Below, piece by piece: positions 1 to 5,586 of a stretch of 7,804 nucleotides of DNA. The position numbers and the translations under genes are program-made. Every line of letters begins with the position of its first letter. The first letter of the stretch is position 1. The stretch is taken from assembly GCA_026417675.1 (NCBI GenBank), contig JAOACV010000013.1, forward strand, positions 6,072-13,875, read 5' to 3'. The DNA is from Verrucomicrobiia bacterium. GTDB taxonomy: Bacteria > Verrucomicrobiota > Verrucomicrobiia > CAIQCK01. The notes beneath the pieces were generated by a model. It had not been told where the DNA came from and did no database searches. It saw only the letters and a list, made by a program, of their open reading frames with translations.

Positions 1-2
1 TT

Positions 3-287
3 CACTCGACCAACCGCCACAGTTGGAGCGCGGTGGCGTGGATCAACGGCAAGACCTACCAGGCCCCGACCTGCGAACTCGACGTGTTCGACCGCGTTGG
101 CGGCGGCGACGGCTACGCGGCCGGCTTCTTCTACGGTCTGCTCACCGGCGAGCCGGAGGAAGATGCCGTCAAGCTCGGCTGGGCGCACGGCGCGCTGCTG
201 ACGACCTTCCCCGGCGACACGACGATGGCGACGCTGGAGCAAGTCAGGGCATTCGCCAAAGGCGGCTCGGCCCGCATCCAACGGTAA
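3..287 (+). CDS. PfkB-family sugar kinase, probably 2-keto-3-deoxygluconate kinase (C-terminal fragment, 5' end outside window)
   Basis: The frame is open from the first bases of the window and ends at TAA 285-287, so only the last 94 residues are seen. The GTG at 33 is an internal Val codon, not a start, because the residues before it (HSTNRHSWSA) continue the fold. The PfkB C-terminal signature is clear: DRVGGGDGYAAGFFYGLL, with the predicted catalytic-base Asp at codon 108-110 and the GGG before it forming the anion hole. The following TTFPGDTTM stretch is typical of sugar-acid kinases. PfkB kinases transfer the ATP gamma-phosphate to a sugar hydroxyl. The GGGD form, rather than GAGD, is common in cytosolic 2-keto-3-deoxygluconate kinases of the Entner-Doudoroff and uronate pathways. 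The family is secure. The substrate is inferred, and fructokinase or ribokinase-like activity is the alternative because the substrate-binding N-terminus is missing. Confidence 0.88.
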   Translation, partial: HSTNRHSWSAVAWINGKTYQAPTCELDVFDRVGGGDGYAAGFFYGLLTGEPEEDAVKLGWAHGALLTTFPGDTTMATLEQVRAFAKGGSARIQR

Positions 288-300
288 ACAGCGCGGCACC

Positions 301-2325
301 TCAAACGGCGGCTCGACGCGAACGACGTGATCGTTCGTAAGCCGCGAAGATCACCTCGGCGTTGGCGTCGCTGAAACGGCGCTCGGCGTAGGCGCGCGCG
401 TTCTGCTGGCAGCGCGCGTAGCGGTCGCGGTCCTCGACCATCTGGCGGAGCGCCTGCGCGAAGCTCTCCTCATCGGGCGCGCAGAGCGTTCCGACCGTCT
501 CATCCATCGCGTCGGGAATGCCGCCGACTCGCGACGCCGCCACCGGCGTGCCGCAAGCGAGACTCTCGCAGATGACGCGGCCGAAGCCTTCCGGATACAA
601 CGACGGCACCAGCGTCAGATCGGCGGCGCGATAGAACGCCGGCAAGTCAGTGTTCTGGACGAGGCCGGCGTAATGCAAATTGGGCAGACGGCGCGCCGCG
701 TCGAGCACGGCGGGCTTGTCGGGCCCGTCACCGGCCACGACGAAGCGCAGTTGGGGGAATCGCTCGGCCAGTTTGCAGACGACGCGCGTGCCCTTGATGT
801 CCATCAGCCGCGCCACGAACAGCACCGTGAACGTTGCGGGCCAGCCCAGGGTTTGTTTTGCGGCCGCCTTGTCACCGCTGCCGAACCGCTCCAGGTCTAT
901 CCAGTAACGATACACGGTCACTCGTTCTGCCGGCACACCGAGCGCGACCAGTTCGTCGCGCGAGGCGGAGCCAAGAGAGAAAATCGCCGACGCGCCCCGA
1001 AACACCGCGCGCGCAACGCGGCTGAAGCCCGAGTCGGCACGGAAACCGTAGAGCGCGTGGGTCTGCATGATCACCGGTTTTCGGAACAGCCAGCCCAAAC
1101 ACAAGCCCGTGAACGCCATGTTCAGACCGTGGACATGAATAACATCAATCCGCTGCCGATGCCACAGCATGAACCACAGCGCCCGCGCGAAAAAATAAGG
1201 CGTGATGTAGAGGAACAGCAGCGCCGGATACGGCTCCAGCCTGCGAAACAGGTTGCCTCCGAAACTACCGCCGAACCACCAGAAGCGGCGGATCTCCACG
1301 TTGCCATCCGTCTCGCGCCGCCGATAGTTCCGCACGGCGGTGACGATCGGCTTGAACGCGCAGACATACGCGCGCAAGCCGTCGCGGCGTTGGATTGCGC
1401 GCACCAGATCGCCCAGATGCGTCTCCACGCCGCCCACGTCGGGCGGGAAGGTCAGCGGCAGCAACAACACGCCGGTCACTCCCTCGCGCATCGCTTCCGT
1501 CTCCGGTTTCAGACAGCTCAGCGCCAGTCCCAACAGCCCGGCCATCCACTGCGCGCTTTTCATCGTCAGCAGACCGATGGCGTGGATGGGGTCGCGGGCC
1601 AGCAGCCGCCACTGGCGGAGGAACGCGGGCTTGACCGGCGCGAACCGTTTGACGCCCGCCGCGCCGGCAGACCGGAAATACGTGCGCATCTTCGAGCCGT
1701 AGTAGAACTTCTTGCGCACCACCGACCAGAACCCGGCCGGCTCGTGATGAACCAGCGCGACCTCGGTGCGGGCGATCTTGAAGCCGGCGGCCTTGAGCCT
1801 GTCGGAGATGTCAAAGTCTTCGCCGGCGACCATCGTTTCGCTGTAGCCGCCGACCTTCCAATAGGCCGTCGCGCGGATGAACCGGTTGGCCGCCTCCATG
1901 TAGGGGTCGTTAAAGTAACAGCGTTTCTCCAGCTTCTGGCACTCCGCCCAGTAACCGCTCCCGCCGCCCTCCTCCGGGATGATCACCGCGTCGGCGCCTT
2001 CGCCGGCCAGCCGCACGCAGTCGGCCACGAGCGTCGGCCGCAGTTCCATATCGCTGTCGAAGAACATCAGGAACTCGCCGCGCGCCTGCCGGGCGCCAAA
2101 GTTGCGCTGGACGTTGCGCTCCGGTCCCTGCGTGAAAAAACGCACCTCCGGGTAGCGTGTCCGCACCAGCTCCGGCTCGCCGTCGGTGGAGTGGTTGTCC
2201 ACGACGATCACCTCCAGCGGCTGATGCGTCTGCGCGCGGATCGAGTCGAGCAATCGCGGCAGGATCGCCGCCGAGTTCTTCGTCGGAACAATGATGCTGA
2301 CCAAGGGCGCTGCCATCGCCCGCAT
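301..2325 (-). CDS. Bifunctional glycosyltransferase: N-terminal GT2 (GT-A fold) fused to C-terminal GT4 (GT-B fold)
   Basis: One uninterrupted frame gives 674 residues from ATG 2325 (671 from the in-frame ATG 2316); the stop is TGA 301-303. Residues 8-250 are a family-2 transferase: VSIIVPTKN at 9-17, VVDNHSTDG around 41-49, the metal-binding DSD at 90-92 and the acceptor-side GEDFD at 167-171. After a hydrophobic stretch at 250-270, a family-4 enzyme begins with FPPDVGGVETH (292-302). It continues with a DVIHVHG segment, a GDGP loop and the nucleotide-sugar E-x7-E motif EGFGRVICE (579-587). Each half is normally a separate 250-400 residue protein. The product would act on the cytoplasmic side in making a surface polysaccharide or glycolipid; donors and acceptor cannot be told from sequence. 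I chose 2325 because GGAA lies 9 bases upstream. The frame runs upstream to 2421, but those residues are not family-like. It is convergent with the kinase and divergent from mnmA. Confidence 0.9.
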   Translation of the reverse strand: MRAMAAPLVSIIVPTKNSAAILPRLLDSIRAQTHQPLEVIVVDNHSTDGEPELVRTRYPEVRFFTQGPERNVQRNFGARQARGEFLMFFDSDMELRPTLVADCVRLAGEGADAVIIPEEGGGSGYWAECQKLEKRCYFNDPYMEAANRFIRATAYWKVGGYSETMVAGEDFDISDRLKAAGFKIARTEVALVHHEPAGFWSVVRKKFYYGSKMRTYFRSAGAAGVKRFAPVKPAFLRQWRLLARDPIHAIGLLTMKSAQWMAGLLGLALSCLKPETEAMREGVTGVLLLPLTFPPDVGGVETHLGDLVRAIQRRDGLRAYVCAFKPIVTAVRNYRRRETDGNVEIRRFWWFGGSFGGNLFRRLEPYPALLFLYITPYFFARALWFMLWHRQRIDVIHVHGLNMAFTGLCLGWLFRKPVIMQTHALYGFRADSGFSRVARAVFRGASAIFSLGSASRDELVALGVPAERVTVYRYWIDLERFGSGDKAAAKQTLGWPATFTVLFVARLMDIKGTRVVCKLAERFPQLRFVVAGDGPDKPAVLDAARRLPNLHYAGLVQNTDLPAFYRAADLTLVPSLYPEGFGRVICESLACGTPVAASRVGGIPDAMDETVGTLCAPDEESFAQALRQMVEDRDRYARCQQNARAYAERRFSDANAEVIFAAYERSRRSRRAAV

Positions 2326-2370
2326 TATGCCGATTTCCGGCGCGGACGGAAGCCTGTTGGCGTGTCCCCG

Positions 2371-2399
2371 CTTTACAGGCCGGCGGGCAGCGGTAAAGT
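2371..2399. promoter_or_regulatory. Candidate divergent promoter pair built on a CTTTAC-N16-GTAAAG inverted repeat
   Basis: The roughly 100-base gap between the glycosyltransferase and mnmA contains CTTTAC (2371-2376) and its exact complement GTAAAG (2393-2398), 16 bases apart. On the plus strand this reads TTTACA (2372-2377), 16 bases, TAAAGT (2394-2399): 5/6 and 4/6 matches to sigma-70 boxes, about 27 bases before the mnmA ATG. On the minus strand the same bases read TTTACC, 16 bases, TAAAGC, pointing at the glycosyltransferase, with a weaker -10. This is pattern matching only. A short operator is the alternative reading. Confidence 0.3.
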
Positions 2400-2426
2400 T
2401 GCCGCGGCTCCGGCACCACAACTGTG

Positions 2427-3494
2427 ATGAAATCGCGCGTAGTCATCGGCATGAGCGGCGGCGTGGATTCCAGCGTCGCCGCGCGGCGCTTGCTCGAAGA
2501 CGGTCACGACGTCATCGGGATCACGATGAAACTCTGGCCGCAGGCGTGCGCGAGCGTGGCGCCAGACAAGTGTTGCGGTCCGGAGGCGGTGGCGGACGCG
2601 CGCGCCGTGGCGCAACAGCTTGGCATCCCGCATTACGTGGTGGAGGCGCAGCAACAGTTTCAACGGTGGGTGATTGACCATTTCATCGCAGAGTATCGCG
2701 CCGGCCGCACGCCCAGCCCGTGCGTGTTGTGCAACGAGAAGCTGAAGTTCGGCACCCTGTTGGAAACGGCGCGTTCGTTGGGCGCGTCGCACGTGGCAAC
2801 CGGCCACTATGCGCGTGTCGAACGCAACGGCGGACGCTGGAGGTTGCGCAAGGGATGCGATGCGCAGAAGGACCAGTCCTATTTCCTGTTTTCGCTCAGC
2901 CAGGAACAACTGGCCCACGCGCTTTTTCCAATGGGCGGGATGACGAAGAGGCAGACGCGCGCGATGGCGGCCCAACTGGGTTTGAAGGTCGCTGGCAAGC
3001 GGGAGAGCCAGGAGATTTGCTTCGTGACCGATGACTACCGCCGGTTCCTGCGCGACGCGGGCGTGCGCGAGCATGCGGGCGAGATCGTGGACACGGCCGG
3101 CCGCGTCTTGGGCGAGCACGAGGGCGTGGAGTTCTTCACCATAGGCCAGCGCCGCGGTCTGCGGGTGGCGGCGGGGCGACCGTTGTATGTGGTGGCGATT
3201 GACCCGGCCCGCAACCGGATCGTCGTGGGCGATGATGACGATCTTGTTTGTGGCGAGTTTGTCGCCGACGACGGCAACTGGGTTTCCATTGAACCGCTGC
3301 GGGCGCCTCGCGGGGCGACGGTAAAAATCCGCAGCCGGCACGAGGCCGTGCCGGCGCAGATCGAACCCTTGGAAGCCAACGCCGGGCGGGTGCGGGTTCG
3401 CTTTGCGCAGCCGCAGCGGGCGGTGACACCGGGCCAGGCGGCGGTGTTTTACGACGGCGACACCGTGCTTGGCGGCGGCTGGATTTGCCGGTAA
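2427..3494 (+). CDS. mnmA: tRNA-specific 2-thiouridylase MnmA
   Basis: MnmA puts sulfur on C2 of the wobble uridine U34 of Lys, Glu and Gln tRNAs. It adenylates U34 with ATP and then transfers a persulfide sulfur delivered by a cysteine desulfurase relay. The 355-residue length fits the family. Visible signatures are the PP-loop SGGVDSS (10-16), the KCCGPEAVADAR segment (48-59), the active-site loop PSPCVLCN (96-103) with nucleophile Cys102, GHYAR (126-130), KDQSYFL (148-154) and ESQEICFV (193-200) with the persulfide Cys198. The C-terminal beta domain (FTIGQRRGL onward) is complete. Position 99, Asp in the E. coli enzyme, is Cys here, making a PCxxC loop seen in many other phyla. GTG 2424 immediately precedes ATG 2427; I chose ATG. 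No Shine-Dalgarno is visible before it. It is first in a plus-strand cluster, with the HAD gene 18 bases downstream. Confidence 0.97.
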   Translation: MKSRVVIGMSGGVDSSVAARRLLEDGHDVIGITMKLWPQACASVAPDKCCGPEAVADARAVAQQLGIPHYVVEAQQQFQRWVIDHFIAEYRAGRTPSPCVLCNEKLKFGTLLETARSLGASHVATGHYARVERNGGRWRLRKGCDAQKDQSYFLFSLSQEQLAHALFPMGGMTKRQTRAMAAQLGLKVAGKRESQEICFVTDDYRRFLRDAGVREHAGEIVDTAGRVLGEHEGVEFFTIGQRRGLRVAAGRPLYVVAIDPARNRIVVGDDDDLVCGEFVADDGNWVSIEPLRAPRGATVKIRSRHEAVPAQIEPLEANAGRVRVRFAQPQRAVTPGQAAVFYDGDTVLGGGWICR

Positions 3495-3512
3495 GTATCC
3501 CACGACAACACC

Positions 3513-4109
3513 ATGGCCAGAATTCGCGGCGTGATTTTCGACATGGATGGGACGTTGACGGAGCATTACATGGACTTCCAGAGGCTGCGGCACGAGATGG
3601 GCATTCCCACCGGCGACATCGTGGACCATTTGATGGCTGCGGACGAAACCGAACGGCGGCGGCTGGACGCGATCTTGCATCGTTTCGAGGAGGATGCGGC
3701 CATGAATGCCACGCTCCAGCCAGGCGTGCATGAATTGCTCGCGGCGTTGCGCGCGCGTGGCATCAAGCTCGGTTTGCTGACGCGCAACTCGCGGCGGTCT
3801 GTGGCGGCGTTGATGGCCAGGTTCGACCTCGGTTTCGACGCGACGGTGACGCGCGAAGATGGGCCTTACAAGCCGTCGCCGCAGCCCGTGCTGGCCATTG
3901 CCCGCCAGTGGGGCGTGTCGCCGGCGGAAGTTTTGGTCGTGGGCGATTACGTTCACGACCTGCGCTGCGCGCGAGACGCCGGCGCGACAGGGGTGCTGCT
4001 GATCAATGACCGTGTGCCGGAATGGGCCAAAGAGGCGCAGCATGTTGTGCACAAGCTGCAGGAGGTGCTGGCGCTCATTGACCGGCTTGAGGAGAATCCG
4101 TCCGCATGA
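3513..4109 (+). CDS. HAD-superfamily hydrolase, phosphoglycolate phosphatase-like (small helical cap)
   Basis: The 198-residue protein has all four HAD motifs. Motif I is DMDGTLT with nucleophile Asp10 and acid/base Asp12. Motif II is LLTRNS with Thr90. Motif III is Lys120 in YKPSP. Motif IV is VVGDYVHD with Asp145 and Asp149 for magnesium. The region between motif I and LQPGV (about 17-67) is a short helical C1-type cap, smaller than in most Gph/PGMB phosphatases. The likely reaction is Mg-dependent hydrolysis of a small phosphate ester in the cytoplasm; phosphoglycolate is only a family-based guess, and phosphoserine, nucleotide or sugar phosphates are alternatives. The start ATG 3513 directly precedes the conserved strand, but no good Shine-Dalgarno is seen. 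Its stop overlaps the cutA start (ATGA), which implies co-transcription and coupled translation. Confidence 0.9.
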   Translation: MARIRGVIFDMDGTLTEHYMDFQRLRHEMGIPTGDIVDHLMAADETERRRLDAILHRFEEDAAMNATLQPGVHELLAALRARGIKLGLLTRNSRRSVAALMARFDLGFDATVTREDGPYKPSPQPVLAIARQWGVSPAEVLVVGDYVHDLRCARDAGATGVLLINDRVPEWAKEAQHVVHKLQEVLALIDRLEENPSA

Positions 4110-4450
4110 GAACAGGAGCCTTGTCACTGAAGAATTACTGCGTGGTTTTTGTCACGGCCGGCTCCCGGCGGGAGGCGAGGAAACTCGCCCAAACGCTGCT
4201 GGAGCGACGGCTTGCAGCCTGCGCCAGCATCGTGCCGGGCGTGGAGTCGCACTACTGGTGGCAGGGAAAGGTGGACTGCTCGCGCGAGTGGCTGCTGGTG
4301 ATGAAGACGCGCCGGTCGCGCTTCCGCGCGCTGCGGAGGGTGGTGAAGCAACTCCACAGCTACCAGGTGCCGGAGATCATCGCGGTGCCGTTGGCGGCCG
4401 GCGAAGCGGCGTATTTGCGCTGGATTGACGCGAGCTTGGCAGGGCGGTGA
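4106..4450 (+). CDS. cutA: CutA family protein (divalent-cation tolerance protein, PII-like trimer)
   Basis: The 114-residue product matches CutA from end to end: VVFVTAGSRREA (13-24), the RLAACASIVPGVESHYWWQGK core (35-55), then the basic LLVMKTRRSRF strand and LHSYQVPEIIAVPL (83-96). CutA1 proteins form very stable ferredoxin-like trimers. They were named for copper tolerance in E. coli, but a direct metal-resistance role is disputed and the real function is unsettled. The start is ATG 4106, overlapping the previous stop by 4 bases. GAGGAG at 4089-4094 lies 11 bases upstream, a slightly long but plausible ribosome site. About ten residues precede the usual family start, so translation could begin slightly later. 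No metal-resistance genes are nearby, so context gives no support for copper handling. Confidence 0.95.
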   Translation: MRTGALSLKNYCVVFVTAGSRREARKLAQTLLERRLAACASIVPGVESHYWWQGKVDCSREWLLVMKTRRSRFRALRRVVKQLHSYQVPEIIAVPLAAGEAAYLRWIDASLAGR

Positions 4451-4461
4451 GAGGAATATGG

Positions 4462-4490
4462 TTGTCAGCCTGGCCTGAAGAAACTAATCT
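4462..4490 (+). promoter_or_regulatory. Weak candidate promoter for the CsgG-family gene
   Basis: The 89-base gap between cutA and the CsgG-family gene is less GC-rich than its surroundings. It holds TTGTCA (4462-4467, 5/6 match to a -35 box), a 17-base spacer and TAATCT (4485-4490, only 3/6 for a -10 box). A second possible -35, TTGACG at 4490-4495, lacks a convincing -10. The gap and the separate strong ribosome site suggest the exported protein could be transcribed apart from the genes upstream, but the box matches alone do not prove it. Confidence 0.22.
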
Positions 4491-4527
4491 TGACGCCGTC
4501 GAAGGACGCCAAAACAGTTTGCGAAGC

Positions 4528-4533
4528 AGGAGA
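4528..4533 (+). promoter_or_regulatory. Shine-Dalgarno AGGAGA that fixes the CsgG-family start
   Basis: AGGAGA sits 6 bases before ATG 4540. It is the best ribosome site on the plus strand of the window and decides the start in favour of 4540, directly ahead of the signal peptide. The same frame could otherwise be read from GTG 4447, which overlaps the cutA stop. Confidence 0.8.
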
Positions 4534-4539
4534 GACTCG

Positions 4540-5478
4540 ATGATGAAAACGTTGACAGCGACGAAGAATCTATTCTTGGCCGCGGCCGTGTGGGCGTTTG
4601 TCCAAGGATCGGGGATCGCGCAAGCCCAACAGGCGGGTGGCATGACGGGGATCAAGAAGCGCATCGCGGTGACGAAATTTGAAAACAAGTCTAACTACCA
4701 GGGCCAGGTCGAGCTGGGCACCGGGTTTGCCGACTCGCTGGCCGACGCGCTGATCAAGACCGGCCGGTTTATCGTGGTGGAGCGGCAGGAAATCAAGAAC
4801 GTGATGCAGGAACAGGATTTTGCGGTGAGCGGGCGCACGGCGGAAACCACGACCGGCCCCAAGATCGGCCAGATTTTGACGGCACAGATCCAGATCACTG
4901 GCAGCATCACGCATGTCGAGACGCAGGCATCGGGCGGCGGTCAGTCGTTTGGATTTGGCCCGGTGCGGCTGGGCCGCAGCGGCGGGACGGCGACCGTAAC
5001 GATCGCACTGCGCATCATTGACACCACCACCGGTCAAGTGCTCGATTCCCAGCAGATCAAGGGCGTCGCCAAGAAGTCGGGCCTCTCCATTGGATTTTCC
5101 GACGGACACTTCAGCGGCGGGATGAGTGACTTGAAAAAGACGCCGCTGGGCGACGCGGTAATCGACGCGATCAACCAGGCCGTGAATATCATTACCTCGC
5201 GGCTGGAGCAGGTGCCGTGGCAGGGGCGCATCGTCAAGGCCGAAGGCGACAAGATCTTCATCAATGCCGGCTCCAACTTCGGGATTCGGGTGGGCGACCG
5301 GTTTACGTGCTACAAGCCGGGTCAGCCCTTGGTGGACCCGGACACCGGGTTGAATCTTGGCAGCAAGGACACCAAATACGGCCAGATCGAAGTGGTGGAT
5401 GTGCAAGAGAAGTTTTCCGTCTGCAAACCTGTTGGCGGAACGGGCTTCGCCGACAAGGACATCATTAAGATTCAGTAA
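4540..5478 (+). CDS. CsgG/HfaB-family exported protein with FlgT-type C-terminal domain
   Basis: From ATG 4540 the product has 312 residues. Residues 1-29 look like a Sec signal peptide: basic start, LFLAAAVWAFV core and AQA cleavage site before Gln30. Residues 40-225 follow the CsgG fold: RIAVTKFENKS, then GTGFADSLADALIKTGRFIVVERQEI, QIQITGSIT, and a Gly/Ser-rich segment with SGGTATVTIALRIIDTTTGQVLDS. Residues 227-312 (GRIVKAEGDKIFINAG onward, with GIRVGDRF and VDPDTG) resemble the FlgT C-terminal domain often attached to such proteins. CsgG itself is a nonameric outer-membrane lipoprotein channel for curli subunits. This protein has no lipobox cysteine, and no curli or holdfast genes are nearby, so the role is only outer-membrane or periplasmic assembly by family analogy. 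Its only cysteines are 257 and 295, both in the C-terminal domain. It lies 89 bases after cutA and converges on the TPR gene. Confidence 0.88.
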   Translation: MMKTLTATKNLFLAAAVWAFVQGSGIAQAQQAGGMTGIKKRIAVTKFENKSNYQGQVELGTGFADSLADALIKTGRFIVVERQEIKNVMQEQDFAVSGRTAETTTGPKIGQILTAQIQITGSITHVETQASGGGQSFGFGPVRLGRSGGTATVTIALRIIDTTTGQVLDSQQIKGVAKKSGLSIGFSDGHFSGGMSDLKKTPLGDAVIDAINQAVNIITSRLEQVPWQGRIVKAEGDKIFINAGSNFGIRVGDRFTCYKPGQPLVDPDTGLNLGSKDTKYGQIEVVDVQEKFSVCKPVGGTGFADKDIIKIQ

Positions 5479-5513
5479 AACGGAAGGTTGCTGCCAGAAT
5501 TGGCCATCAGGAC

Positions 5514-5542
5514 CGGCGCGTTGGTGGGAACATGACGCGCCG
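5514..5542 (+). terminator. Possible terminator hairpin after the CsgG-family gene
   Basis: CGGCGCG (5514-5520) pairs exactly with CGCGCCG (5536-5542) around a 15-base loop, 35 bases after the stop codon. The sequence after it, CTCTTGATTT, has only a broken T-tract. This gives a 7-bp all-GC stem in the 108-base gap between two convergent genes, a sensible place for a terminator. The long loop and poor T-run make it a weak intrinsic terminator. The rest of the gap shows no gene. Confidence 0.35.
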
Positions 5543-5586
5543 CTCTTGATTTAGGAGCCATTGAAAGGTTGCCGGCGGACCGATCA

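Noticed and set aside
2326..2421. Upstream extension of the glycosyltransferase to 2421
   Set aside because: The added residues are basic and unlike GT2 N-termini, and the extension would reach to the mnmA start and erase the promoter region.
673..2427. 584-residue plus-strand frame antisense to the glycosyltransferase
   Set aside because: It is a high-GC shadow with low-complexity Arg/His/Gln-rich sequence and no domain, while the opposite strand has a full set of GT2 and GT4 motifs.
2373..4127. 584-residue minus-strand frame antisense to mnmA and the HAD gene
   Set aside because: Its composition is rich in His, Arg and Pro and has no recognisable motif; the plus-strand proteins are complete and well conserved.
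4447..4539. Upstream GTG 4447 start for the CsgG-family gene, overlapping the cutA stop as GTGA
   Set aside because: The extra 31 residues are not signal-like and would bury the signal peptide; AGGAGA with 6-base spacing clearly favours ATG 4540.
4570..5406. 278-residue minus-strand frame antisense to the CsgG-family gene
   Set aside because: It has no family resemblance; the plus-strand gene has a signal peptide, Shine-Dalgarno and conserved domain.
4540..5478. A curli or functional-amyloid secretion locus
   Set aside because: Only a CsgG-family protein is present; there are no CsgA/B repeat subunits, CsgE or CsgF, and the lipobox is missing.
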